Counted from the stretch's first letter, positions 1 to 12,410 are shown. The stretch is 64,000 bases of DNA from Isoetes taiwanensis (GCA_021234155.1 JAJEKV010000001.1:24601189-24665188); one strand, 5' to 3'. Notes: generated by a model not told the origin, from the letters alone. Program-made: numbers and translations.

Positions 1-113
1 AGATCTGGTTTATCGGGCGTCCATATTTCGAAGAGGTGAGCTCGCTACCATTCTCTGCGCATTGGAGATCTTATATATAATTCAATTTCTTTGATGCTTG
101 CTTCTGCAGAAGA

Positions 114-1441
114 ATGGGATTCCGCAGAAATTTGCTACAGCTGGAGAGCTATCCAGATGCCATTTTTAGCGATCTCAGAACCTTGGCCGAAGCCTCAAGA
201 AATTTGGGCGTTCATTCTGTGAATTATATTGCAGCCTCTGCAGGCCATTTTGGTTTTCTGAGATGGCTCGCTACCATAGCCGCCATGTAAGTTAAATTGG
301 CCCTTTTCTTAACACTCAGTCTGAGCTTGATAGCTTAAATTGTGCTAATCACCTAGTTTAAGCTTAATAGCTTCTTTTAATCACTCCATATTTGGGCTTG
401 CAGATACCTCATTGTTGTGGACAGGACTAGGTGGAAGACAGATTTGTTGACTGGCCTTTTGGCTCCTTATATTTGGCTCAATTTTCCTCCAATTTTATTC
501 AACTTTTTTCGGTACGTATTTAGGCTTGGTTTGTTCATCCCTTTCATTTTGATAGGGGTAATGTTCCCCTCCATGACATTTCTTGGGATAAGGGCTTGGC
601 GAGTCCATTAGTCCATTAGGGAGAAGCCAAACCCTCACCCCAATAAATGTCCTGCATGGGAACATTCACCCTATGTAATTGAAAGTAGTGGTTAAATTTG
701 AGTGGTTCTTGATGAGGCCAAAGTGGCAATTTTCTAACAATCTTAGAAGGACAAAGGGGAGGCCTTTATAGCATTTAATCTAGGTTTGAAATTGGGTGAA
801 ATATCCTCCCCCTTCGTTACGTATTATACTGGACTTACGTATTATACTGGACTGACCATTTATTTCCTTTTAGTGGAGAAGTTGGCAAATGGATCGCTCT
901 CGTTGGGATAATAGTCAAACTCTTTTTCCCTCGCCGATTTCCTGGTGAGACTCAAACTTTTTCTCTTTTAGTTTAGGAAAGGATCCCCTGCCCTACTTTT
1001 TGCTAAAATCACATTACAACCAAACAATATTACCCTTAATATACCCTCTATGGACACTAATCCTATAGAAACATCCCTCCATCCGAGCACATTTGTAATT
1101 TTAGCAAATTGTATCGAAATTTCCCCTTATTTTATTTACTTTCTCTTTACTAGTATCTAAGATTTTGATCCAATGATAATGCAGATGAAGCAGAACTACC
1201 ATTGGGTCTACTTATGTTGCTAGTTGCTGCACCAAACTTTTTGGCAGTGGACTTTAGGCTGAGTGTATTTGGGTTGATAGTGAGCTTGCTTATTGGTGCT
1301 TACCTTCTCACTCAGCACATTCGCAATGCTGGAGGTTTCAGAAATGCATTTGCAGCTCAACATGGCATCCCAAACACTATTGGCATTCTTCTTCTGTTCA
1401 TATCTCCTACCTACGAAATTATTCGTCATTATATTCTGTGA
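114..1441 (+). CDS. COR413 plasma-membrane family protein, complete, four exons
   Basis: Exons are 114-286, 404-511, 874-944 and 1185-1441. All introns are GT-AG and phases match, giving 202 residues, the usual COR413-PM length. The product is a multi-pass membrane protein of the cold/ABA-responsive COR413 family; its molecular role is unknown. Family hallmarks are visible: an N-terminal SDLRTLAEASRNL stretch, DRTRWKTDLLTGLLAPYIW after the first hydrophobic segment, GEVGKWIALVGIIVKLFFPR in exon 3, and QHIRNAGGFRNAF plus HGIPNTIGILLLF near the C-terminus. About five or six hydrophobic segments are seen. The ATG at 114 directly follows a possible acceptor (ttctgcag, 103-110), and a possible donor (gaggtgagc) lies near base 33. 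The true start may therefore be in an upstream exon, or that exon may be 5' UTR. No frame damage is seen. Confidence 0.93.
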
Positions 1442-2964
1442 GAGAAGTTCCTAACATTTTAAGTGGTTTTCCAAGGCATCTTCTTTTATAGGAGTTCAAA
1501 AGTAGAATTTTCACCTCCTAGAAAACTTCCACTATTAAATGTGTTACTTCCACTTTCAATAACCTCCTCTGGATTAACTTAGCTTTCTAAATGTTTTGAA
1601 TTCAAATAATTGTACATTAAGTACACTCCATTGAATATTATTGTATCGCATGGGGATCGTTTTGAAATAAAAGACAATTGGTTGTGTACATAACATTGTA
1701 TATTGTTAGTTTGATGCATTGAGCAGACATTCTAAATAGCAACATTGTGTCACGAAGTCTGCCAAATTGAAGCAAAGGATCAGGTGGGACAATGGGGGGA
1801 GAGTGAACTAGAAGAAGTGCGAAAAATGGCAGATGAGACAAGAAAGAGCTAACAAACAAAAAATTTATCTCCTTATTATTTCCTAACATGATGGTAATTT
1901 TGTTTGAGTTTCTAGTTTCCCTACCATTGAAAAAAGGAAAAAGAAATTGAAGATCCAATGGCCAAAGTTATGCCACGTCAAAAGTACCCTCCCATAAGAC
2001 AAGCCAGCTAATTATCCTTGTAATAATAGTTAGTTTTATTCCATTGTAAGTTTGATAGATAGATAGACAGACAGATATACATATAGATAGATAGTAAGAG
2101 AAGAGGGGAGGAAAGCGAAAGGTAGAGATGGATGGAGCAAAGAGTAGATTGATCTTCGTATGATTTCAACAACGAGGGGATGGAACATTGGAGATGCATG
2201 GTGGTGCAAAAATAAACAATGCAAGTTCTAGTAAACATTCTAGAGTAGAACAAAAGTTTAAGTGATACTTTGTTTCACTATAATTGCCGCAACAACAATC
2301 CCCTAAGTTTGTGCATTTTCGGCTGTCCATGTCATGATGGTTACATCAAGTTCTTAACATTCACATATAGATTAGAATCTCAAATATTAACATTCAGAAG
2401 TACATTAAAAAAGAATCATCCTTCAGATAAAAACCACACAAGGTAATTTAGAGCAAAGGGTCTAAAAATAGAATGTATCATCCTTCAGAAGAAATACTTG
2501 TATTAGGACAAAGGGTCTAAAAATCAATAACATATCCAATAGGTTGTGCCCATCATTGATGAAGAATATTCTAGCAATCACGTTTTCAAAATGACCAAAC
2601 ATTATACAATCCTCTAGCCGCAATTGAATATTAGAGATACGAGTACTTCCAGTTGGCCTTTGGTAACTTAGTAGACTGGAACACATTTTTGCACTTCTCT
2701 TCCCATCAGCAAGATACAATAATAATCATTTTAAACTATGAAAAGCAGCCTTTTGGGTTTATTTCATGAAATCTTAATGTCTTGTAGCATGTTTAGGCAA
2801 TGGAAGGTTTTGACCAATTTGACTATTTAGCCACATATGGCATGTCCAAGTATAGCCAAAATAATTGAATAAACACTTTCAACATATGAGCAACATTTCC
2901 AAATAAGAACATCCTGAATTAACTTTTAATATGCACAAACAAAATTAGAATGGGTTTACTCCAA
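1442..2964. other. Intergenic region after COR413
   Basis: No credible gene. The short ORFs here have no recognisable domain. A small local duplication is visible around 2415-2530: the words 'catccttcag' and 'caaagggtctaaaaat' each occur twice within about 100 bases. A GATA-type run (gatagatagatagacagac) lies near 2053-2095. The first few hundred bases probably hold the COR413 3' UTR. Confidence 0.5.
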
Positions 2965-4468
2965 AGGACTGCACTATTGCTCTCGGCCTATACATTGACC
3001 AGCTGGAAGATTGGCTCTCTGAGCATGGAGGTGTTGGCGCCCATCTCATGCATCACATGATCCGGCAACTCATATATGCTGACGATGTCAACCTCCTGGC
3101 CTATACTTCAGAGGACATGCAACGTCACCCGGATGCTCTTGACACTTTTTGCCGATTCACCGGCATGCGAGTTAACTTGACCAAAACTAGGGTGCTGCTA
3201 GTTTCATCATCCCGTCAGCCAAGGCTTCCCTCATTCACTTACCAGGGACAAGATGTAGAGGTGGCTCCGACCTACAAGTACTTGGGGATCGAGTTCTCTA
3301 CTACCACCCATTGGGATGCTGCCATCAGGTTGCGGGTCACAGCGAGTTGGAAAGCACTATATGCCATGCTAAACAACAGCCACAAGGCGAGTTGTATGCA
3401 CAGGGCCATCAATCACACTTGTTTCGGGCCTTGGTCGAGCCGGTCCTTTTGGATGGGACAAGTGTGGGGGTCCCAGATATCCCTCAACACACGGAATGAC
3501 CTCGAAAGGTGCGAAAAGCCTTCTTGGCACGAGCCCTTGGGGTAAAGTCCACGGTTCCATACCGCATCCTACTCCAGAGACGTGTTTTCTACCCCTTCAA
3601 CGGGTTTGCATTGGAACGCCATATCATTTACTTCGAGAAGGTGGTCGCTATGGGTGATACACGCTTGCCCAACCTTGCTTTGGCCATGGCGATGGGTTCC
3701 CACGCCTCAAAAGCCCTTTGGAAGGACAAGCAAGCTCGATGGTTCTCATCGGGGTGTACATGCAAACAGATCGCATATGTAAGGACAAAGAAAGATCACA
3801 AAGCACTTAAGCTATACCTAGATGATACTTTCCTTCGCGAAGTCGCGGAGATGCGATGATGTTCTTACGCGACGCGTCGGCGGCACACTATCGCCAGCAA
3901 GTCAATCCTAGGCTCATGAGAGGCCCACACCAAGATTTGTCCACCCGGTTGCCCATGAAGAAGCCTTGGGACTTATAGCTTCCATTCGCGCAGGTGCACA
4001 TCACCTCCGCATTGAGACGGGGACGTTGGGCTCGGGAAGCACGAGAGCAAAGGCTTTGCCGTGTTGCCACCGTATGCCATTGAGGATGAATGTCATGCCC
4101 TCCAGATCTGCCCAGCATTTGCCCACATCCGAGAGCGATATGTTCGATTACTAGTGCCTGGCCAACCGCTGCATGAGTTATTGAGTACGGCGCCAGTGGG
4201 TTTGTTGGGGTCATACCTCTAGGAGGTTATGGATGCACGTTCGGTGTTGTCCTCCGGGGCGGTATTGAACCGTCCTATACAATTGTGTCTGGCGATGCCA
4301 AAGATACTTATTATTATCTAAGATTTTCCCTCGAAAACCCTTCGGGGCGTGGGTTTTTTAATCCTGTCAGTAATACGCTTGCTGCTCTCTTTTTGTTTGG
4401 GTCCCATAGGCCAATCGGTCTCCGTGGACGCTAAAAAATCTATTCTATTCTATTCTATTCTCATTGTG
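2965..4468 (+). mobile_element. 5'-truncated non-LTR retrotransposon (LINE), RT C-terminal half to 3' tail
   Basis: The reading frame starts inside the reverse transcriptase with LGLYIDQLEDWL, then QLIYADDVNLLAY (the YADD catalytic box, about 3063-3100), then GMRVNLTKTRVL and YKYLGIEF. This order matches the better-preserved copy at 20539-22290. Frames shift near 3500, where MRKAFLARALGVK continues in another frame, and again after 3858, so it is dead. A His-rich HHLRIETG and a decayed cysteine/histidine finger follow at about 3995-4150. The 3' UTR has a stretch at about 4325-4440 (ccctcgaaaacccttcgggg ... gtggacgctaaaaaatc) that is shared with the element ending at 53560. It terminates in a TATTC microsatellite rather than poly(A). 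Confidence 0.87.
4437..4464 (+). repeat. (TATTC)n tail of the LINE
   Basis: About four to five copies of TATTC directly follow the conserved 3' UTR end 'gacgctaaaaaatc'. It stands where poly(A) would be in L1-type LINEs. Confidence 0.85.
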
Positions 4469-7400
4469 CAATACAACAGCTTGCATGCAGTGGAACCAAT
4501 ATCAAAGCAGATTCTCCTGTTAAGTTTCATCAAGTGAGAAATAAAGGAATAGACTGTTGAAAATCCCTTTGTTGTAGCACTAAGTTTTTTATTTATGGCA
4601 TACTCATCAAGATGGCAAAAAAGGTGACAGACCATAAAAACACAAGGGGGCATCACCTTGTGGAACCTGTCAAAACCACGTGCATTAACGGGGAGGGGAT
4701 GGTTTTTTACCCTCTTTCATATGTCTACTAGGGGTCATGGGGGTTTTTGGATATTCTTCTAGTTATAAAACCATATGGAAAGGGGTCAAATTTTCCTATT
4801 AGAAACACGTATACAGGGCTTTTTTGGCTACCCTATGCACGCAGGTAGCATTTCTCATATAAAGAAGCACACTGACCCCAATTTTTGGTCCACTATTGAA
4901 ATCATTAATTTTTTTTGGTCCACATGTACTTTATTCAGAGATTACAGAAAAACATACATGTAGATCTGTGGAGGCGTGGTTTTACTAATTGATGGTGTTG
5001 TTTTTTTAAGTGGACAAGGAACGTTCACTGTTATTTTTTTTAGGAGCTGTGGTTTTTGTTTTTTAGGAGGTGTGGTTTTTTAAGGAGGTATGTTTTCTAT
5101 TAAAAGAACTGTGGTTTTTGTTTTTGAAGTGGTGGTGTTTTTAAGGAGGTGTAGTTTTTGGAGATGTGGTTTCTAAGTAAGTGTAGTTTTTAAGGAGGTT
5201 TTTTTTAAAGGATGTATGGTTCTCTAAAGGGGTGTGATATATGTGTAGTTCTCCAAAGGGGTGTGATCCTGGCTCTAAAGTTTTAATGGTGAGACGAGAT
5301 CTCAGTTGTTGGTTGTAGTGGTGTTACCCACCAGTAACACATTAAAAAACGCATAAGTACCTAGTTTGTCATGCCAAGTGGCCATAAACACCTAGCTTGT
5401 TATGAGAAAACACACAATAACACCACCACAAAACCACCATAAAACTCTCGGGTGGATAATACCCTAGAACTCGGGTGTTATACCTATAGTAGGGCATAAC
5501 ACCCTCGTTCCAGAGTGTTATCCCCCTCATATTTCATGCCAATTTCAATGAACATTTTATTTACAAGAAATTTATCGCGGCGGCGAACATTTCTCTTCTC
5601 CAACCCACTGCAAAAAACGTTTTGTGCTAAGTCGAATAGATCTCAATTCTGGACATCCTTGAGATGCGAAAGGACATGCAAGAGTTGAACCTGCACTATT
5701 GCCATCTGTTTTGCATCAAGGACGACATGATGCCCGAAATTACCTCATGTCGTCAAGATTTTATAGCAAAGATGTCATGATCATGGATGGTAATCAAAAT
5801 TACGTCCCCTTAATTCATGTGTGCCAAGGCTTGTGCATATAGACTTTGAATAAATGGTTGATTTGCAAATTTAGAGATAAAAAGAAAAGCCCAATATTTT
5901 CAAATAGTACCACTTGTCTTGCAATCAGTATTTAGAACTCATCTAGATTCAGCTCAATAGTGTAGTCTTCTTTCATCGGGGGCATCTCTGAAAACGTCAA
6001 AACATAATTTTAACTCTATATATAGTGTGACTAGGAGCATACGATTCAGACAATACTCTGGAATGGAGATGCATAAGAAATGAAAATGCCATGATAAGCA
6101 TCAAGTGCCTAAAACCGAAATGTGAAAAAGGGCAAAATAATTTTTGATTAAAAGAAAGAATTTTGAAGAGCTACTTGTTTAAGAGAAACATGTATAAAGT
6201 TGGTTACATCCATTTTCTAACCTGACACGATTACGAAGAACATCACCTCCAAATGTATGGTTAACAGGAAGTCTTGGCCTCCCCATCAAACTTGAATAAG
6301 AGATGTGCATGGCCCTTTGTAAGCCCTTGCTTAACAGTAAAATGTTTCTTAACATTTCTTAAAAGCAAACTTCAGCATGGACAGAGTAAGGATTAGACTT
6401 GAGAATATACTAAACCACCATACATGCCGACCTCTCAGCAGTTTATAGCATTGTTAATTTGAATAAAAGACTTTTCGTCTTATAGGCCATGTCTCTCGTG
6501 GAAAATTGATGTATAAACTTTAGACGTTCAAAATTTTCATGTCACTCATTGTAAATCGATTTAGGGCTTATACAAACCCTATTTCCATAAGATATTATAT
6601 GGCCAAAAGGCCTTGCCGTATCTAGCGCCAAAACTGGCGTTTGCATGATCTGTTTGCTTCTCAATCTACAGAGCACATATTAGATTCGCTAAAAGCACAG
6701 TCGCTAAAAGCACAGTTTCAGATTTGCCTTCTGCCGGATTTGTTGCCATTAAGTCTTGATGGGATGATACAGCTACACAACACTTGTTGAATGCCTTGAT
6801 GGGATGGTACAGCTACACAATACTTGTTGAATGCCGAATATGACACTATCAGATTGTATTCTACTATAGATGACCCTGCCAAAGCACCCATAGCCAGATT
6901 TGGTGGCTGATGCACCTCTACTTTTCAGGGGTGTGGAGCTTGAGCAGTTGCCCTGACGCATTTGCATCCCCATATAACTACTGTGCTGGATCTGTTGCCT
7001 TTGCAACAACTTAAAATTATGCTGCAACTAGGAATTCAATTCCACATGCACTTGGGCTCACAGCAACATCCTTGGCACATCGTCGTGACCTTCTCAGTTC
7101 ACAGTTAGTTGTACAGGTGAGATTGGCATGATCAGGGCTGATTTAAAGAACATATATCCACGAAAATTTAAAACAGCTTGCATAGCTCCAGACAGTAATT
7201 CCTTGCAATAGTTGAATTTGATCCTCTAAACTGATCCCGCTGCTGGGCGAAATTAAACTATCCATTCTGCTGCATTTGCACTTGGCTGATCTCTGCGTCT
7301 ACCAATGCCGATGCTTGGATTATTGATATCGCTCCAGAGCTCTGCTGATGATATTGCATTGGAAAAATGCGATTTGGCATTCTTGAGTTCAATTCCCAGG

Positions 7401-9164
7401 CTCTGAAACTATCATGTCCACTGTTTTCCCTCTTTGGATTTAGCCTCTGATCTAACTTCTGTTTTTTCTTCAGCTCCTTCAGCAGTGGGTCGTCCAAATT
7501 TCGATAGCAAATTAATGCTGATCAAGTCGCCGGATGCCGGATCTAAGAGCAGGTGCGCAGATGCCGATTATGAAAGAGAGAAGCGCAGATGCCGCATTGT
7601 CGGACGCCATAGCCAGAAATTTTTGCTTTACCTAATGCAACGTGCCAACAAAAATACAATAGAAGTGTTGCGCACGAAAAAGCTAACAAAAATACGTGAT
7701 CATAGAAAAGAATCTTGAAGTAATATGCCAAAAGAATCCTCCTCCAATAATTATCTATCTATCTAACTATATATAAGATTCCTAGAAAAAACAAATTGGA
7801 ATTATCTATGTCTCTTGGAATGCTTTTTTCGGCAACAATTTTTTTCCGGCAGAAAGACCCTACCCTATTCTTTTCGGCACAAAGCGTGCCCGCAGCTATG
7901 GCGCCTGTATTTGCTTAAGAAAGCCGAGCATAGCCGAGGTCTGGAGATACAGCGGCAAAAACTTGGCATTTTTTAGCAGAGGATGGTTTAGCAAGGTCGG
8001 CAAGTTTGAGGTATTTTATTGACATAGCAGTTCCACACGCTTTTAATTTTCCTACCTGAACTGCCCTTCCTTCCTGGCTGTTTGTGATCCAAATATTAGA
8101 TTTCTTAGACTGTTTTCTTTGTCTGGATGATGCTCAATTAGGCATTTTTCGGCAGTCCAGCCAAACCCTCTTTCCTATCGGCACAAAGCAGGAAAGTAGG
8201 ATGCTCTTGCAGAGCTTTGAAGATCTGGCTCTTGGACTTGCAAAGATTTATAAATTGCAGAGGTAGTTTGCTGTAGATTTTTTGAAAAGAAAAGATCTCC
8301 TCAAATACAGCTCAAAAACGTCTTTTGGAGAATTTTTGCAAGCAGAAAGCCTAATATTTAAATTTGAGTCTCAGATCTGAACTTGACAGAGAATCAAACA
8401 GCTGCTTTGATCTAATCTTATGGGTTTACGAGATGTAAGCCAGGTTCCTGCATCTTTCTACATCAAAATGCTTAGAGCAAATAATTCCATTTGGGCAGCA
8501 TGCTTGCATAATTGGAACCTTCAGGGTCTGCAGTAGCCAGACAAAATCCGGCAAGAGCAGAATGGTGAAACATGCAAAACATGATTCGCCTCGCTTTCTC
8601 CTGTCTTTGTTTGCTGGATCTATTCTTCTCTTCCTCTTCTTTTCGCCATTTGGCTTAGAAATTTTTAAAACAGGATATCTCATCTTCTTCGGCTTCTCAA
8701 ATTCTACATTTTGATGCCAAATTTGGACATTCTCGGCCTGGCCTACGGTTTCTAACAAGATGAGTTTTATTTCTTAGTCCCCTGGATCTTCGAATAATCT
8801 TGCAAATCTGAGCCTGCTTCCGCTTCAATCTGTTGATTTTTGGGATTGAAAAGAGTCGTGGGTCATTCGATCTAATCCGAATTAATTTTAGATGAATATC
8901 CATTAGGGCTGTGATGCTATTTTTACCATAAGCAGATGTTAAGAATGGGTAAAAGCAGATTTTCCCTAAAATCCCTCCATTATTTTTGCTTCTGAATCTC
9001 TCTGTAGGACATGATAGTAAGAAGCACTCGGCCACATACATGTAAGTTTTCTTTTTTTGAATTTTTGGGCATAGAGAGGCTGCCGATAATTTTTTAGCAC
9101 AAGGCACTTTTATTAACACTCACTCCAACTTTCTTATGCATATACAAGATATTAAACTTCCTGA
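4469..9164. other. Long non-coding stretch with scattered low-complexity repeats
   Basis: No gene is supported. 4868-4970 contains a 26-base identity to the 1.57-kb satellite at 48093-48118, followed by a similar 'ttcagaxattac..atgt' stretch, so it may be a lone diverged remnant. 4990-5270 is T/G-rich, made of degenerate repeats of 'ggaggtgtggttttt'. 5330-5530 is rich in accacca and gggtgttat words. The rest (5530-9160) holds only short ORFs without recognisable domains. The longest, 8697-9119 on the minus strand, is basic and featureless. The end of this region presumably includes the 3' UTR of the kinase at 9165. Confidence 0.5.
6755..6834. repeat. Two-copy 40-bp tandem duplication
   Basis: The 40-base unit beginning cttgatgggatg occurs at 6755 and again at 6795 with two mismatches. 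It lies in non-coding sequence. Confidence 0.85.
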
Positions 9165-11615
9165 TTATCTAGGGACATGCATGGATTCAACTCTGGGGAT
9201 CTTTAAGTAGCTACCTGTGGATAGATCCGTGCTTACAGAGCTATTTGTAGCTACATCCGAGCTCGATTGGGTCGAAGAAATGGCATTTCCAACTAAATCC
9301 ACGTTCGATTGGGACTCTGTAAACGTGGGCTCGGGAACCTCCATTTTTTCCTGTAACATCTGTATAATCTGTGGCATTGTAGGTCTTTTATCTGCATCTT
9401 TATGAATGCAGCAATATGCCAATCTGATGACCTGCTCTGCTTTGCCAGGGTCATAGTTTCCATTCAGTTTGGGATCTACAGCCTCCATAATGCTGCCAGA
9501 TCTTATTTTTTCAAAAACCCAATTAGGTATATATCCACTTATGGGATCTCGGGAACGGATCACTCTCTGTCCAGTGACGATTTCAAGAAGCACAATGCCA
9601 AAGCTATAGATGTCACATTTCTTGGTAGCTTTAGAGTCAGCAATAAATTCTGGAGCAAGGTAACCAGGAGTTCCCCTTATCTGAGTGGTGGAAACTGCGA
9701 AATCTTGTTTGATAAGTGTGGGGGAAACCATAGGGCGAGCAATGAGCATGTCTTGGTTGATAAGTTTGGCCATGCCAAGATCTGAAAGCTTAGCATGGAA
9801 ATATTCACCCAGAAGGATGTTCTGGGTTTTGATATCCAGATGAAGAACAGGATGAGAGCATCCTTCATGTAAGTATGTCAGACCTTGAGCAGTGTCCATA
9901 GCTATGGACATTCTGGTGTCCCAAGGCAATACCTTATCTGGGTCTTCTGCAAACAGCCATTTATCCAGGGACCCATTTGGCATCCATTCATAAACCAAAA
10001 GTCGGTTTAATCCTTCCAAACAGAACCCATACAGTCTCACCAGATTTATGTGATCTATTCCTCCTAGAGTCCTCACTTCAGACTCAAATTCTTTCTGCCC
10101 TTGTTTGGCTCCTTGAAGCCTCTTTACTGCCACACTTCTTCCATCTTTTAATTTTCCTCCAAAAACAGGGCCAAATCCACCTTCTCCTAATTTGGTTTGG
10201 AAACCACCCGTAGCATCTTCAAGGTGTTTGAGAGAGAATTTAAGGGGCACCCCTGGCACAGTAGTTAGAAAATCATCTTCTACCTTTTTACACTTGAACC
10301 ATATGATTAATCCAACAATAGCAGCAACTAAGTAGCCTGTTATAACAGACACTGACATAATGATAATCCTTGTAGAGGAGGATAAACTTCCTTTGTTATT
10401 TGTGGTGGAGAGCTGCACTTTGAGAAAAGCCAAGTAAGTCTTTTGAGAAGATGTGGAGACTTTTTGAAGGCTGGATACATGGTTGAAGATATGAAAGCAG
10501 GCCCGCGCTGATATATTAGCAGAGTCTTCATAAAATGCAGCCAAACATGAACAGTTTGAAAGACAAGAAGACACACAGTCTTCCTTTAGTGTCCAATTGA
10601 GAGGGGCAACATAGGAGTTCGAGAAATATGTAACATCTGAAAGATTATAGAATACCTGATTCTTTTTGCTACTTGCATCACAACTCACTGCTGTAGTGGG
10701 CTTGCATCCAGTGTTTGGATTAGAAGTATTAAATACCCCTGCAAGAGAAGAAGATGAATTTTGTGATGGACAACTGCATTGCACATTAGAGCAGATTCCA
10801 TATGATCCACAAATATCAGGCTTTAAGCATGCACTGCTCTGTCCAATCATCTCTCCATTTATCATCAAGGCACCATCCTTCCAAAGATAGTGTCTAAAAT
10901 CACCATCATATTCAAGCCTGAAGAATCTGAACTTGGAGTTGTATGCTACAGGGACCTGAAATGAGGTATGCTGGTTGCATTGAGAGCCATTGTAGAAAAC
11001 TTTATCACTGGTGGCAGAGGAAGTGTAAGTTATGACAATCCCAGTGTCTCCACATTGTTCCAAAGCTGTGCTATAATCCAAGGATCCCTTTTTGTTGGTA
11101 ATATAATATGGGAGGTATGGATCAGTGTCTGTTGAGTAGTAGACTGCTCCAGAGGGCTCAACAATTGCAGAGTAATTACCTGAAGAGCTTGAATTGGCTG
11201 CTGTGAGCTGCATGCCTTTAGTGAAAATCTGGCCAGGCAAAAAGGTATCAGCTGGGTGGTCGAAACTCTGCCATGTGATACTGCGGCTGGAATTATAGAG
11301 TATAAGGTTGCCTGATTCTGTGAGTTCGAGAGCTGAGACACGATTTCCAACAGACCATACAACACGACCATCTGCGTCGATAAGCTGGAGCTGGGATTGG
11401 TCTTGAGGAATTCTGAGTACAGGGGTGTCAAAGTTATGGCGGATTTTGACTCCGACATGCCAGACATCGATGGCATGAGAGGAGTTGAACGGAAGGAGGC
11501 AGACGATCATGGTGGTGGATGTGGAGAAATCAGAGGAGAAGAGGCCCAGCACAAAGCTGGAATTTGCAGAAGATATAATGCTGTTGTTTTGAGGCCAGAG
11601 AATAGAAGCATCCAT
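9165..11615 (-). CDS. G-type lectin S-receptor-like Ser/Thr protein kinase (SD2-5-like), intronless
   Basis: An 816-codon ORF for a plasma-membrane receptor kinase. Order: B-lectin remnant up to about residue 130 (WQSFDHPADTFLPGQ at 115-129), Cys-rich EGF-like part (about 263-305), PAN/apple domain (about 310-400), transmembrane helix (about 417-440), kinase (about 473-758) and a Ser-rich tail. Kinase motifs: P-loop GEGGFGPV (477-484), VAVK with Lys498, catalytic HLDIKTQN (592-599) and APE at 654-656. It is non-RD: Leu593 precedes catalytic Asp594. The magnesium-binding motif is DLG (612-614) instead of DFG. The activation segment is about 16 residues longer than usual and shows an internal duplication (LINQDMLI 618-625, LIKQDFAV 634-641). 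The Met at 11615 lacks a signal peptide; one is encoded just upstream in another frame (11616-11742). Intronless structure is usual for this subfamily. It may be a live gene with a local error, or a recent pseudogene. Confidence 0.9.
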   Translation of the reverse strand: MDASILWPQNNSIISSANSSFVLGLFSSDFSTSTTMIVCLLPFNSSHAIDVWHVGVKIRHNFDTPVLRIPQDQSQLQLIDADGRVVWSVGNRVSALELTESGNLILYNSSRSITWQSFDHPADTFLPGQIFTKGMQLTAANSSSSGNYSAIVEPSGAVYYSTDTDPYLPYYITNKKGSLDYSTALEQCGDTGIVITYTSSATSDKVFYNGSQCNQHTSFQVPVAYNSKFRFFRLEYDGDFRHYLWKDGALMINGEMIGQSSACLKPDICGSYGICSNVQCSCPSQNSSSSLAGVFNTSNPNTGCKPTTAVSCDASSKKNQVFYNLSDVTYFSNSYVAPLNWTLKEDCVSSCLSNCSCLAAFYEDSANISARACFHIFNHVSSLQKVSTSSQKTYLAFLKVQLSTTNNKGSLSSSTRIIIMSVSVITGYLVAAIVGLIIWFKCKKVEDDFLTTVPGVPLKFSLKHLEDATGGFQTKLGEGGFGPVFGGKLKDGRSVAVKRLQGAKQGQKEFESEVRTLGGIDHINLVRLYGFCLEGLNRLLVYEWMPNGSLDKWLFAEDPDKVLPWDTRMSIAMDTAQGLTYLHEGCSHPVLHLDIKTQNILLGEYFHAKLSDLGMAKLINQDMLIARPMVSPTLIKQDFAVSTTQIRGTPGYLAPEFIADSKATKKCDIYSFGIVLLEIVTGQRVIRSRDPISGYIPNWVFEKIRSGSIMEAVDPKLNGNYDPGKAEQVIRLAYCCIHKDADKRPTMPQIIQMLQEKMEVPEPTFTESQSNVDLVGNAISSTQSSSDVATNSSVSTDLSTGSYLKIPRVESMHVPR

Positions 11616-11742
11616 TTGAGAAATGATACCTTATGCTGTCTACTCCAGCCTCCCACCCCGGTGTGAGCGAAATTCGCTTTGCCTCTATTCCATCATATAT
11701 TCTCAAGCAGATCAGCAAAACCAACCCCCCTATCCAAGCCAT
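11616..11742 (-). pseudogene. Out-of-frame signal peptide and N-terminus of the receptor kinase
   Basis: From the ATG at 11742 the minus strand reads MAWIGGLVLLICL, a hydrophobic leader, then EAKRISLTPGWEAGVDS. Such leader and ISLTPGW-type sequence is expected at the start of SD2-5-type ectodomains. In the kinase frame a TAA lies at 11631-11633, 15 bases upstream of the Met at 11615. The leader frame runs on into the kinase ORF in the wrong phase. A single net one-base shift between about 11600 and 11645 would join them. No credible intron (GT..AG) bridges the two. It could be a real mutation or a sequencing or assembly error. Confidence 0.7.
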
Positions 11743-12199
11743 TTTGCCTACAAATTGGCATACATTTTTGCATTTCGTTTCACAGTTGCTGCTTCACTTA
11801 AATTTGGTTGTGTGTGTTCTTCGCTAAGCAGGATTGGTGATCATTTACAACGTAGTAACCTTACCACCTACCAAATGGGTCCCATACAACGATAGAGTTG
11901 TAAGTTGGAGAGTGTTCTCTTTGACAAGACAAACCTCTGGCACCAATTCTTTGGTACACAAAAAGTGCTTTTTTAATTTACTTAGACATTTTTGAGATGG
12001 AACAGGGCGACCCAAGACCCAAGAAGCGTGGAGCCCTCTTTGACATCTTAGGAATATCAAGTAAATTGACATTACTGTAGAAAGGTGTAATTCTTGGAGG
12101 AATGCGAGTAAAATTAGATAGAATGCAAGTAGAATAAGTCGGAATCCAAGTAAAAAGGTTGGAATGCAAATAAATAAGAGGGATTGTAGGGTAAAACAG

Positions 12200-12268
12200 C
12201 AGCGGCACTGATGAAGCACAACCAAAAAAATCTAGGTAGCGGCACTGATGAAGCACAACCAAAAAACT
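12200..12268. repeat. Two-copy tandem repeat, 38-bp period
   Basis: The words 'agcggcactgatgaagcac' and 'aaccaaaaaa' occur in the same order at about 12200-12230 and again at about 12238-12268. Confidence 0.8.
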
Positions 12269-12410
12269 TGGTTTGAAACTTGCCACATAGCATGATATGA
12301 TAGGCGGCGGGCCAAGAATCGCATCTACCTAGTTTGCAATGTTATTTTTGTCCATTTAGCACCACATATAGAAATATACGAGGAAGAATTTATGGCTTTG
12401 ATATTATTCT

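Noticed and set aside
9217-11476. Several plus- and minus-strand ORFs within the kinase
   Set aside because: Shadow frames of the 816-codon kinase ORF.
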